In this document: positions 24,430 through 35,804 of the stretch, in pieces
Layout of the letters: each line of letters opens with the position of its first letter
Numbering within the stretch: the stretch's first letter is position 1
From: Mimachlamys varia
Taxonomy: Eukaryota; Mollusca; Bivalvia; Pectinida; Pectinidae
Reading direction: 5' to 3'
DNA: 64,000 nucleotides
Assembly (NCBI GenBank): GCA_947623455.1
Contig: OX392535.1
Coordinates: forward strand, 38,960,688-39,024,687
Program-made: the position numbers and the translations under genes
The notes under the pieces: generated by a model
The model's input: the letters and a program-made list of their open reading frames with translations, nothing else
Databases searched by the model: none
What the model was told of the DNA's origin: nothing

Positions 24430-24990
24430 GTATGTGTTAGAACTGTGCTTCTTCCCTGCAGGTGGGGCGTAAAAATTGTACCTGCTGCCCCCGTCGCATG
24501 ATCGTGAGAGGCGACTAAATTTTGGGAACTTATCTTTTTTCTATTTTTTAAACAACTTTCTCCTTCCTAATGTCTCCCTTGACACTACCTCACTTTTGGC
24601 ATTCAGTTGAGTTTTTGCCCCTGTGAGGAAGGCTATGAGTTCTGTTCCTTGTCCAAGACATACCAGAGTCCCTGAAAATGGTTACTACTCCCTGTAGGAC
24701 GCTTAGCATTATTGGAGTGGAACGATTGGTTCACCCGTTGTCAGTATAATGCGACCGAAATGGATGTTCTGCTTGGGCCTTCGGAAGTATACATGTACTT
24801 CAGTGTGGTAGCAATGTAAATCGGCAAAATCTAGAATATCGCAAGAAGGCTTACACGATTATATCGCAGTCTCCCAAAAACACAAGCACTCAACCCACGC
24901 CTCTGCATCGCAGACACTGGGGGATGTCCTAAAATGACCATGGATGTTAAAAGGACATAAAAAGTCAAACCAAACCGAACCAAAGTTACT
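24430..24990 (+). mobile_element. Dispersed repeat with SINE-like tail
   Basis: Contains CCTGCAGGTGGGGCGTAAAA, CGCATGATCGTGAGAGGCGA, GTCAGTATAATGCGACCGAA and a 3' tail GATGTTAAAAGGACATAAAA followed by a C/A-rich stretch. That tail resembles the tail of the SINE at 10820-11042 (GTTAATAGGACGTAAAACAA). Shared tails are typical of elements mobilised by the same LINE. No coding frame is visible. Confidence 0.6.
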
Positions 24991-26507
24991 AGTGTGGGAT
25001 CATTATTAATTATACTGTTAATATCATTATTTTGGCGCGCTCCAATTTTAGCGCATAAATGAATTATAACAAACCGCAATACTTGCAGTACAAAGTAATA
25101 TACAAAAAAATGAAATTGGCGCAATCATAATTGAGCGGAATGCTTCAGCGGGGAAATCGCTAAAATAAAATAACAACTGAAACATATACGTTTACAGTCT
25201 GCTGAGTGTTGTATAGGCGACTAACAAGAATTGAAACGTAACTGGATGTGATTTTATTTTATATCAAGGACGACACATTTAAGGATCATTGTACAACCAC
25301 AGGTAAAATTAGAACTTTAACTGTGCTTCTATTTAAACTCTTGTAAGAATACTTATCTCAATGGAGGTAAAAAAAAGATCAAATCAATTTCGTTCTTGAT
25401 ATGTATTTGAACCAGTCTGTACAGTACCAGGACAAATTATCTGACTGGGAGGTCCAGGGTTCGAATCAATAGTCGTTGGACACAGTCGCGCTAGATAAAA
25501 AAACTTTCCTAGTTTTAAGTAGAAGTGAGAAAATCTTAAATAATATCCTTCATATGAAACATGCAAGAAATACATGTTTTGGAAAATTGAGATATTTTAG
25601 TGTTTACTCTTGTTTCAGGTTTACACTGTCGACGATGCACGGGCGACGGCTATCACGTGCATGACGTCATTCTTTATAAATGTTGGTTTTATTCTTGTTT
25701 AATATCTTGGCCACACATCAGTAGTATGGCGGTGGGTGGCATGATATTATTCATGGCAAAGATGGAAAGAAACTGGCCAAACGTCCAGTAGGACAATAGA
25801 GGCGGCAAATCAATATCTATCTCGGACGTGTAGTCTGCTCAACCGTAAGCACGTGGTTCTAATTATAGTCTGAATGGCATCATGGTGTATTTTGTATTTA
25901 ATAGATATGTCGAAATGCTGTGTTTGTTTTTTTATATCTCGGCCTGGCATGTCGCATCTTTTCGATTTAAATATAAACTAATAACACTAAAAATGAAACA
26001 ATTCTTTTAACTTTGATTACGTTTTATTACGGCTAAAGGTTCCTTTGTTACAAAAGATTACGACACCACAAAAGGAGATAACTATGTTCTTACCTTTGCT
26101 GTCAATGTCATATATTTAAATTTTTACATTTTATCTCCTTTTTTGATATCAATCATTTTTATCCAAACCTTTATCAGCTTCTGCTGTATGTTTCTGTATT
26201 GTTAAATTGAATGAGGTTTGGATGAAGGTAGGATGAGGTTTTATTGACCTTCTTAAATATATTTGTGAAACTTTTCCCAGCTCGAAGAATTTTGTTTATT
26301 TTTTGTCAATGAACATTCCTTTTCTTACAATGACTTCGGTGAGATTTTAGAAACACAATTCTGTATTTTGACTGTGCAACCTCTATGATTTAATTGAGCA
26401 AAAAGAAATGGTTTGGAAACATAATCATTAGTTGAGCATGGCATTGGTTTCATGAATAGGGACACAGAATCATCTTAAGTTTCCTTACGCCTGATGGAGT
26501 TACCTGA
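24991..26507. other. Intergenic, one possible tRNA-like scrap
   Basis: At about 25425-25490, GGAGGTCCAGGGTTCGAATC looks like a B box, but no A box at the right distance is evident. The rest is AT-rich without a credible gene. Confidence 0.35.
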
Positions 26508-26765
26508 AGTTAAGTAATTGATACCGTATGCCGAAAAAATTAATCAAACTGCATCATACAGCTGTTTCGTCCATCTGGGACTCGTCAGTGATGCCTAGGG
26601 GCCAAAAGATGGGAATATTTTACCAAAAAAAAAAATTAAAATTAAAATATTTTCACAAAAATACAGTTGACCAATGCGAAACATATGTATTATTATATTG
26701 ATTAAAAATGACGTAACACACACGTATGCTGCACCTTTTTAATTAAGCAATAAACACAGTATGCC
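26508..26765 (-). mobile_element. Hammerhead-ribozyme repeat, copy 2, partial head-to-tail dimer
   Basis: On the minus strand the order is: 3' block of one unit (GGTGCAGCATACGTGTGTGT, 26706-26765), a spacer, the 5' flank with CCCATCTTTTGGCCCCTAGG, the intact ribozyme (26594-26551), then the downstream arm AGTTTGATTAATTTTTTCGG and the start of another 3' block. The TATGCC landmark occurs at 26527 and 26760, giving a 233-bp period that matches the ~240-bp unit of the other copies. Head-to-tail copies around self-cleaving ribozymes are the arrangement known for retrozymes and for Penelope-like terminal repeats. Confidence 0.75.
26551..26594 (-). ncRNA. Hammerhead ribozyme, type I, intact core
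   Basis: On the minus strand, in order: stem I arm GCATCA; core CTGACGA; stem II GTCC, loop CAGAT, GGAC; core GAAA; the stem III palindrome CAG/CTG; the cleavage triplet GTA; and stem I arm TGATGC. Stems I (6 pairs) and II (4 pairs) are perfect, and every invariant core base (C3, U4, G5, A6, G8, A9, G12, A13, A14) is present. The A15.1-U16.1 pair can form. Predicted self-cleavage is after the A of GTA, between 26557 and 26556. The very short stem III suggests activity as a dimer, as known for animal and Penelope-type hammerheads. Confidence 0.88.
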
Positions 26766-27864
26766 AATAACTGTATATCAGACAAGAGATCCCGAATGAA
26801 TTTTTGCGCCTACTGGTGTTGTTTCTTCATTCGATCTTTAAAAGCTATATCATTTCCTATTTTCTCGCTTTTCTTTTTCTTTTCTTTTAATTATAAGACA
26901 AAAGTCTTATGTCAAATCATAAACGGTACATGTAGCTTGTCGGCAATTTTGATTTTCTTCTTAGTCCCGAAATCCCGAAAGGGATACAATATGGCACATA
27001 TGCAATTTGAAAAAGCGATAACAAACCTTATGTCAAAATTAAAGATGGTCGCTTGTCAGCTATTTTGTTTATATGTTTATGTATTAGTCAAAAAATCTAA
27101 ATGGCACAATTAGGGACCTAGGAAAACCGACATACACACCATAAATTAATTATTACATTTGAGAAAGATACACCCAGTATTAATCAAGAAATAGCAATAA
27201 CAAACTTTCATTGTCAAAATCCAAGATGTCTGACCAGTCTAAAAATCAACAGGGCATAACAAGGGAACAAGGGTGATCTACATGTCAAATTTGAAAAGGA
27301 TCTATTTATCACATCTCAAGAAATAGTTATAAAAAAAAATATTATTAATGAACTAGCGACGGGCCACGGATGAAAGGGCGATTCGAATAGCCCATCAAAG
27401 AAATGACATATAAATGTTGGCTAAATATATTGGGATCGGAAAAATTAAAGATACAACTATTATCAGCCGCACACAAATATCAACGTTAGGCTCGTCTATA
27501 TTTCTAATTATTAAATCCCAATCGTTTTAAAACAGCTCAATGCTAGAATGTGTTTCATTCAGAAACCGTTAAGATATATATAACAAAAATATGAATATTT
27601 ATATTCTAGTTTCAGGTTTGCTTAAAGTTCACTTTGTTTCGTGTTTTATGTATATTTCGTGTTTGTGATTAAACGTGTTTTTGTGTCTTGGTATTGCTTC
27701 AACAAACATATTAATATTCTTGATAGATATTTATAGCCATACATCTAATCAGTGCCAATGGTAAACTTAATGAGTAAAAGGAAATAATTATTTTTAATTG
27801 AATACTTTATCTAAATTGTGGAGATGAATTTGATAATAGTATATGGCATGTTAAAATAATATCA
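26766..27864. other. Intergenic, nothing recognised
   Basis: AT-rich. The frame at 26796-27113 (plus) is a hydrophobic, low-complexity AT-rich reading with no motif and is not supported as a gene. Confidence 0.4.
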
Positions 27865-28105
27865 AAGATGACATAACACACACATATGTTGCACCTTTTA
27901 AAATTAGTAATTGATATAGTATGCCATAAAAAAAAAAATTAAACTTCATCATACAGCTGTTCCGTCCTCCTGTCTTCAGTGATGCTAGGGGCCAAAAGGT
28001 GGGAATCCAAAATTTCTAAATGAATGTAGAAGCCGAAGAGTCAGGTTCGTGAAACCCCTTTAATTTATGAATTTAGTTAAAGTAAAATTAAACTTGTTCA
28101 GTATA
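27865..28105 (-). mobile_element. Hammerhead-ribozyme repeat, copy 3
   Basis: Minus-strand copy of the same ~240-bp unit: AGTTTAATTTTACTTTAACT in the 5' part, TTAGAAATTTTGGATTCCCA, CCTTTTGGCCCCTAGCATCA, the decayed ribozyme core, a T-run, GGCATACTATATCAATTACT and AAAGGTGCAACATATGTGTG. Nearly collinear with 7800-8035. Confidence 0.7.
27946..27985 (-). ncRNA. Decayed hammerhead ribozyme motif
   Basis: Stem I core (CATCA/TGATG), CTGAAGA and the CAGCTGTA segment survive. The GAAA box, however, reads GGAA, changing the invariant A13, and the stem II region CAGGAGGAC cannot pair as in the copy at 26551. Predicted inactive. Confidence 0.6.
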
Positions 28106-29496
28106 ATTTCAGATCGTGTACTACAAAAAAGTGTGTATTTTGTACCGTGAAAACGAAAAAAATAATGTTTGTGGTTGAATAACTAGTTCAACCCTTTCTC
28201 TGTCTTCATGGTAACCAGGATGAACAAGAGAATAACTTGAGCCAGGCTTCTTCATACCGTTAGCATAACTATTGAGTATTTATTGATGTATATCGAGGCG
28301 AGGACCAGATCAATGGGCAAGTTCTTAGGAATAATTTTAAATGTGGACTAATGACCATAAGGGCCGGGCACATGATACATAAGCTTGCATAAGTATAAGG
28401 GGTCGTTGTATAAATAAACATACATAATCGATCAATGTACGTACAACGGTGAACGTACATATAAGGCCACAAATAACAGTAAAAACCGTTCGTATACATA
28501 AAGCTATAATGATTGACTATTTAAAATATAACAATATTTGAATATCAGAGATATGTTAAATATTGGCATTCAATATGAATTGCAATTTAGAATTTGTGTA
28601 AGATACTGAAACATGGATCAATAAGGCTTATAAGCAAAACAACAACAAAATATAAATAAATAAAAAAAAAGAGTTAAAATTATCAATATAGATTTAAATC
28701 CAAAATATGTAGGAAAAATACTGGAACATTGATTAATAATTATACATAAATGAGGCTTTAGTTGAAAGAAAAAAAAAATAAAAAAAAAAAACAATTATAA
28801 AAAAATTATCATTATCAGTTAGGTTTGATATCAATTAGATATTGAACATGAAGGGATGTTCCTGTATCTTCATTTCTGAAACGTGAGGGGTTTTTTTTGT
28901 TGTTTTTTTCTTTGTTTTTTCGCAATTTAGATACGGATTAACAAGACTGAATCGTTGAGCTGGGTACAACAGTCCCGCAGTTAATCAATAACACAACCAT
29001 GTCTTTGTTTACCGTTATACGTCCGACCTGGCCCATACATACGTACATTTATTGTTAGTTCTTAAAAAAGAAGATATCGATTGTATTCCTCTGAGATTTT
29101 TCAATGACGTCTGACATAAAGGACTATTGTAATGACCAAGTCTATACCCAAACAAACAATCCTGAAATCAATATTGGCCTATATCTCTCTGCTTTATTAT
29201 CTTCCATGTTCCTAAAGATTACTGCGCGACAAAATATAGTCCTCTCTGCAAAATACATGTAAAATATGAAAAAAGTCGCTTACTCATTAAGATTACTTAT
29301 TTAAGAAGAAAGGATATTTGTGAAAATATTTGAATATTTTAGACACAGTATTCCAAATTACTACTTTAATGTTTTTATTTTTTTTTTAAATATCACTACG
29401 CGCTGATTCTAAAAAGTGCGGAGCTGAGGAAATGAAGACTCGTTTTGTAACCACTTATCCAGATGATAAAATATCAACACCACTCTAAATTAGAGA
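28106..29496. other. Intergenic, homopolymer-rich
   Basis: No gene is recognised. Contains A-runs near 28660 and 28770-28790 and T-runs near 28890-28920. Confidence 0.4.
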
Positions 29497-29925
29497 GTAT
29501 CGAAGCGTCAACAAAATCATAATCCGAGCTCAAAATCGATTAAACCAGGGGAAAATTTGATCAAAAGAACGATTTACATGGATACTCTTGCAAAATAACT
29601 AGAGAATAAGACCAGGTGTTCCGGAAGAGTAAGCGTCTTCTGCTTCGTCGACGACACCCGCCATGGAAGTCTTTGTCACATTCAAGTAAACAACAAGTCC
29701 TCAAAATAAGAACCGAGTATCATTGTCAATCACAACAAGTAAACACTAATGAGCATACTCAAACACGTCCATCCCACTATCACTTAAAGGTACAGAATAT
29801 TTCTCAATGAGACAAAGATGGTGACCATAAAACGTGCCCATGGTTCTGATCAGCCTGCATCTCTCGAATCCTTGTGTTGTTAAAATGTAGTTTGTTTGTC
29901 AGCAGTCGACTTCGATCACGACTAT
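29497..29925 (-). repeat. Rep-A dispersed repeat, longest copy
   Basis: The most complete Rep-A member in the window, about 430 bp. It runs from GTATCGAAGCGTCAACAAAA through AACTAGAGAATAAGACCAGG, GTGTTCCGGAAGAGTAAGCG, TCAAGTAAACAACAAGTCCT, CATTGTCAATCACAACAAGT, CAGAATATTTCTCAATGAGA and CCTGCATCTCTCGAATCC to GTCAGCAGTCGACTTCGATC. I see no clear terminal inverted repeat, poly-A tail or tRNA-like promoter, so its class is open. It could be a fragment of a larger element. Confidence 0.85.
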
Positions 29926-30214
29926 CAAATCAACTGCGACTTTATCAAACTTCTGTTTATTTTTTCTTCTTTGTTTTTAATCGAACATAGGTATTTGACA
30001 TCATACTGAATGTTTGTGTTGCGCTAAAATTTTCCCAAGAAAGCTAATTATTGATAGTTATATATTATGTTGGCCTAGTACATGTATCCCAAGATGCAAT
30101 TGTCCAGTATTTCAGCAAGGTGAACTAGAAAATTATTTTTCATTTCTATATATATCTGATTATGGATAAGAGCATTGATGAGTTCACTGAAATAAAATAT
30201 ATGTATATTTTTAC

Positions 30215-30333
30215 AATCTGATTAAAACCAGATATGAATTCCACTACGTAACAGTACAGGTATAGTCCATTAATGAAACGGGGTGTACCTGTACTGGAAC
30301 ATAGTGGAATTCAGACCTGGTTTTAATCAGATT
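30215..30333. mobile_element. Near-perfect palindromic foldback element
   Basis: AATCTGATTAAAACCAG opens and its complement CTGGTTTTAATCAGATT closes the element. The match continues inward through ATGAATTCCACTA and AGTACAGGTA on the left arm and TACCTGTACT, TAGTGGAATTC on the right, leaving a loop of roughly 12-25 bases. Too short to encode anything; a MITE-like foldback. Confidence 0.8.
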
Positions 30334-30875
30334 GGTATTTCAGTACATTCTATTGATAAGACATCAAAGAATGTTATATTCTTGAATGATGTATTGCTGA
30401 ATCCAACATGTCCTGAATTTGTCAGAGAGTCTCATGTATATTCTTTTCCACAAACTTGTGAGTATATTGCGAGTTACATCAGTCGATGTATCTATCCCTC
30501 ATAAAATGATATTTTTAACAGCATTTGATCAAACACTTAGTTTTTGCATAAACGATAGTATTCGGTGATAAAATTATTTAGGAAAAAATATCACGGCTTT
30601 TAAAATAAAAAAAACATATAAAAGGTGCAAAAGATATTATCTTTATTTCTTAATTTAAAAAAAAAGTAAGATGTGTCATTGCGACATGAATGTTTCCGCT
30701 GCCAACCATAAAGAATGATATAGCTTTTTAGAGTGATTGACTTAATACTATTATTTATCATAAATGTAATGGATTGTATTTCTTTCAGTGCTTTAATAAA
30801 TTCTCAACCAAAATATATCCATTGACACATTCACATTATTTTATGAGATTAACAGATTCTAAAATTGGTAAATAT

Positions 30876-30992
30876 AAGTATTGAACTGCTTTCAAACATG
30901 AAACGCTAGCGCGCTTCTTTAAATTTGCCTTTGTCCAGTTTGCATTCATATATCCTATGAATGCCAACTGAAAGCAGTTTAATACTTAAATA
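30876..30992. mobile_element. Foldback element (ATGAATGCCAACTG family), copy 1
   Basis: Outer arms AAGTATTGAACTGCTTTCA and TGAAAGCAGTTTAATACTT, with GAAACGCTAGCGCGCTTC, TTGTCCAGTTTGCATTCAT and CTATGAATGCCAACTG inside. The inner blocks recur at 38338-38500. Confidence 0.7.
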
Positions 30993-31199
30993 TACTTCAC
31001 GATTTACTTACAAAGCTTGAAAAAATGGCCTGTGTACATTCACAGTGGTTATAGTAAATTAATAGTGGTTCTAGTCGGAATCAAGGATATTTAGATCTGT
31101 TAGATTAACACTGATTGACAACAATACATTGTTACATTGGACAATTAACAAGTTCGCCATCATTAGAATATCTCACAGAATGTGATCACATAAGCACGG

Positions 31200-31312
31200 A
31201 CAATAGGCAAAATTTAGAAAAAATAGGCAAAAATAGAAAAATAAGCAAAATTTAGAAAAATAGGGAAAATTTAGAAAAATAGACAAAATTTATAAAAATA
31301 GGCTAAATTCAA
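31200..31312. repeat. Short A-rich tandem repeat, about 20 bp
   Basis: About five to six units of AATAGGCAAAATTTAGAAAA with point changes. Confidence 0.8.
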
Positions 31313-31741
31313 TTATTTCTTTATCAATGGCAACTTATGAACATGACTGTATACAAGATAATTCATATTGCTGGAAAGTATTCGCCATATTTCATCCAGT
31401 TTTCGATCGGTTCTAAACATTTAAGCAAAATTCAAAGTACATCTGATCAGGCGCTTGACTACATAAAAGATAATATAATTCTGTAAAGTGTTATTGAGCC
31501 AGCAAATCAAAGATACTTGAATTTGAATTCACCGGAATTCATTGATTTTGTACAAGGTGACTGTCGTATGATCACGATATTATATATGTCATTGTAGCTG
31601 TCGCGTATACAAGCTCTTGTATTCCATGCCATATCGATTGATTGATTAATTTCCGTGGTACCATCCCGTACCGTTTTCTGTCACAAAGGTCAGAATCAAC
31701 ATAATGGACCTTCAGTCTGAAACCTTTTTAGCCAGGCATAT

Positions 31742-32560
31742 ACAGTAGAACCTCAATAAGCCGGTGTGTATTTTCGATATTGATATGTGTATTGTAGAAC
31801 CTACTTAATCCGGATATTTACCTTTGTTTACTGTAAAACCTCGATAGTCCGGACATTAAGCTTGTGTGTGAAGTGGAATCCCGTTAGTCCGGACATTAAG
31901 ATTTGTAAATAGTGGAACCTCGTTAGTCAGGATTTTGGGCTGTGTATACAATAGAACTTCGTTAGTCCAGACATTTAGCTATTGTGTAAAGTGAAATTTC
32001 GTTAGTCCGGATATTGCGCTTGTGTGGACAGTGGAACCTCGTTAGTCTGGACATTTAGTTTTTTGACCAGCGGAACCTTGTTAATCCGGACACTTAGTTG
32101 TGTTAACTGTGGAATATCGTTAATCCAGACATTTTGCTTATATGCACAGTAGACTCTCGTTAGTCCGGACATTTAGTTTTTTGTGTAGAGGAACCTCGGT
32201 AGTCCAGACATTGAGCTTGTACGTATAGTGAAATCTCTTTACTCCGGATATTGAGCTGTATATACATTAGAACATCGTTAGTCCGGACATTTAGCTTGAA
32301 CTTTGTTAGTCCGGACATTTAGCTTGTGTGTACAATGGAATCTCGTTAGTCCGGACATTTAGCTTGTGTGTACAATGGAATCTCGTTAGTCCGGACAATT
32401 AACTTTGTTTACACTGCAACTTCGTTAATCCGTACATTCAGCTTTGTGTACATTGGAACCTTGTTAATCCAGATTCTCGTTAGTCCGGACATTTATTTAG
32501 GATGCACAGTGTAATATCGTTAGTCCGGAAACTGAGCTTTTGTGTACATTTGATCTTTTA
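31742..32560. repeat. Minisatellite of about 40 bp built on a Tigger-like terminus
   Basis: About 19 degenerate units, each with GTGGAACCTCGTTAGTCCGG followed by ACATTTAGCTTGTGTGTACA-like sequence. The first unit reads CAGTAGAACCTCAATAAGCC, and a separate unit at about 32730-32758 reads CAGAAGAACCTCGATAAACC. These match the CAGTrrAACCTCG.TAA.CCGG style of Tigger-group transposon ends. Confidence 0.8.
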
Positions 32561-34654
32561 TAGATCGGATAATTTGACCTTAATATCAGGAGAAGAAAAC
32601 TATTCACTGTACCCTAATTAAGACTAGCTACTTGATTTAGTTCTTGTTTATTCATACAATATGTATATGTGTACAGTGGAACTTGTCACAAGTGAACCTA
32701 ATCAAGCCAGTCGTCTTTCTTTGTCGATTTGTACAGAAGAACCTCGATAAACCGGACACATTCGAACATTTGCTTGATACGTACCCCTCTGTTAACAAAC
32801 TAGTCTAAGCAACGATCGTAAACAACAACGACCACAACGATATGAGGTTTAAATGAGGCGCACTTCCGATGAACTCGGTACTTCAATGTTCCTCGATCGA
32901 CGTTTCTAATTTCAAAAGATGTTGTTAACCTTCCTTGAAGAAGTAATTAATGGGGAACGACTTACAATGTATATGTATGGAGTATTCTCTAATACTTTTC
33001 AAAGCCTGTCCCAGAAATAAACAATATGTATTGAGCGTATAAGACAGAAAACGTAAAATGTAGTATCTTTCAACAAAAGATGTTCCACTTTTCAATTTAA
33101 ACGTATCGCTTTAATAATATCGTGGACGGATAACATTGGATCAAATTTAAAGTTCACGTTAACGATCCTCCCTTTTTAATTTGTTTTTCTGTTGTATCAT
33201 TATTTAGGAATGAACACTTATTATAATATATCATTAAACATTTGATTGAACATTTTAGGTCAATTTATCAGTGAACATTTTTGGACAATTTATCAGTGAG
33301 ATGTGGTTAGACATATAAACATTGTTACTATGTAGTTTAATTGTAATCGCTTTTGAGTCTGGTGTAGAGGGTCCCAAAATGAGCCCGTACCAGAAATAAG
33401 CTGAACTTGAACTTTCTTCGCGACGCTTGTAATGATGATCAGCGTCCCTGAAACGCATGATAAAGCTGCAACGAGAGGCTCTAGATGACTTTAGTAGGCG
33501 GGTACCAGAGACGAGAGTTTGCCACCAAAATAACTCTGCGTTGTGTGATTTTAAATGTTGTACAAAGTGTGAAACACTAGGAACATAAAACCAGTGAACA
33601 ACTGTCAACTTTTAAACCCACCTTCCGGTTCAAATGTGTTTGTGTATCCTACCATTTAAATGTACATAACGGCAAGCCGAACCCTGTCACGAAAATCAAA
33701 TAATGTACTAAATCTGACTGTAAAGTTATAGAAACCCCTAAATCTAAGCGTAATACCTAAATGTACTCATTAAAGCACTGCTTTGATTACTGTACGCCTT
33801 GCCTTCAATTTATCGTCATTTAAATTAGAAAAACCTACCATAAAATTCTTCTCGTCAGTCCCGGACGTCATGTGAAATGATTCGGTTTTTTTCACTGGAC
33901 GTCGGGGATTTTCAAGAGAAATCGGTAATGACATATTTCTGAATAATTCTCCTTCTTCCTAGCAAACAGTTACAATCCCATTCACTGACTACACTATTTG
34001 TTACGTCATTGTGGTGTAAAAATACGCAGTGATGTCACCAATGAACATACGATAATGTAAACATATCAACATAGTCCATTATGTTAAATTATGCTCTGGT
34101 GCACATGACGCCATTTTTATAGTAGCATATGCAAGTTAATAACACCATCTCCTGCAAACTTGGGATGGTAATAGAAAACCCTGGATAATGATACAGTTAA
34201 ATCATGTTTGTAATATTTGTTCATTTGAACTTTTCTTGTAACTATAGCTACTAAGTGAACAAACGTGAAACGGAAGTGACGTCACATTTCAAAGAAAATT
34301 TTACCTACATGTATATCTATATCAGCAGCATTATCCGATTATACAAAAGATAACGTATGTTCTCATAGCTGCTTTGTCAGAGAGCTATGCTGTCGGCCAT
34401 TGTCAGTGAGATAATTAGTAGACTGACATGCCTAGTTATCAAATGTGATGATTTGATATCTGCCCGAGGAAGTAAGAGCAAACTCACCGTGTTTACACAG
34501 ACTTATAAAACAGGGCGTCCCAATTAACAGCAATCGGGAACCGTCGGCACTTTCCGTAAACGAGAAAAGAAATAACAGTATATCTAATTCCGGATCTAAA
34601 TTTTACAATATAATCAATACATACGAAGTCAATGAAAATATGAGGATATATTTT
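32561..34654. other. Intergenic, one longer unrecognised frame
   Basis: No supported gene. The minus-strand frame at 33255-33608 (117 residues) includes FWWQTLVSGTRLLKSSRASR and is moderately GC-richer than its flanks. I recognise no domain, and it could be a repeat remnant. Confidence 0.3.
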
Positions 34655-34880
34655 TTTTTTGTACGGGATCCTATTTGAAGTTAGAAAATAGAACACAATG
34701 TGCATTTTTGTCAGGTTCTTTTTGTAGTAAGAAAATACAGCACAATGTATTTTGTGTGGGATCATTCTTGTAGGACATAATGTGGATTTTTGCACAGGAC
34801 CCTATTTGAAGTTAAAAAATAGGACACCATTTGGATTTTATCATAAAACCCTGTAGAAGTTGAAATCAAGGACACAAAAC
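34655..34880. repeat. Degenerate tandem repeat
   Basis: Phrases GGGATCCTATTTGAAGTTAG, AAATAGAACACAATGTG and their variants recur about four times at 50-75-bp spacing (34665, 34715, 34770, 34797). Confidence 0.5.
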
Positions 34881-35678
34881 ATGCTAGTTTCCCATTTTGA
34901 CCAGTGATCTATAAAGTCTAGTTGGAGAACAAAAGACGGACCTTTCAAATGTTCCAATATTAAAATTTCATAATACATATATGGTTTGTTTAGGCTGAAA
35001 TCGAGGGCAAAGAACGGGTTGTTTAGACAAGCTTCTATCAGCCGCTGAAATCGAGATCAATTAGGCGCTTTTTGTGTCGGAGTGTATACTAACAACAACA
35101 AAAGTCGATAATCACAAAATACACATTTTAGCTTTTGTTAAAACTAAATACAAAGTTCGGTTCGAACTTTAATTGCATTTTAAATGATAGTGGCACTGCA
35201 ATAATACAGAAGACATGTTTGCACACAGAATATTTCGTGAAATAAGGTCATTGCTTAGGTCTCAATAGAATTCGAAACAAAAGGAAAGCCATAATAACAC
35301 GCTGTTGGAAATCAATGTCCCGTTTGAACGATCGACGGGATAATATTTAGTCCAAATTACCATATATTCAGAATCCAATATCTATGATTTTTCCATTAAA
35401 ATGTCTTTTGATAAAAACAATGTTAAAACAGGTAACTTATTAAAATGAAATAAGCTGACATATATTAAACACAATAAATTTGGTGGATAACTTAAGCATC
35501 AGTCTTTACCTGGTGATATATTTCACCGTTATTTAATTTCGCGGAATTCTTACCGCGAATATAGCGAAATTAAATCCCCGCAAATTAAAGAAACTATACA
35601 GTATTGTGAATATTTATAAGGTTATTTGAAAAAACTAAAATAAGTAATGATTCCAGGTGGACCGAGTGGCTAATACTT
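34881..35678. other. Intergenic, nothing recognised
   Basis: AT-rich. A short inverted motif, AATTTCGCGGAATTCTTACC facing GCGAATATAGCGAAATT, occurs at 35536-35570. Confidence 0.35.
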
Positions 35679-35804
35679 CAGGGACCTGTGGATTAGTTAC
35701 AGTTAGTTTTTGGCCTACATAAGGGAGTTTAGAGTAATTTTACACTTACTTTATTTTGGATAATAAAAATGCCCCTTAGCTGTAACAAATTCTCGGGTCC
35801 CTGT
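35679..35804. mobile_element. MITE (CAGGGACCTG family), copy 1
   Basis: Starts CAGGGACCTGTGGATTAGTT and ends with the approximate complement AACAAATTCTCGGGTCCCTG. The interior has TAATTTTACACTTA. The same termini bound 36797-36978. Confidence 0.65.

Noticed and set aside
8675..29810. Recurrent peptides such as FRKSKRLLLHRRHPP and RRVSVFCFIDD in several places
   Set aside because: They are antisense or sense shadows of Rep-A copies. The frame is broken or shifted in other copies and no domain is recognisable.
33255..33608. 117-residue minus-strand frame with WWQTLVSGTRLLKSSRASR
   Set aside because: No known domain, isolated, no splice or start support. Kept only as a possible repeat remnant.
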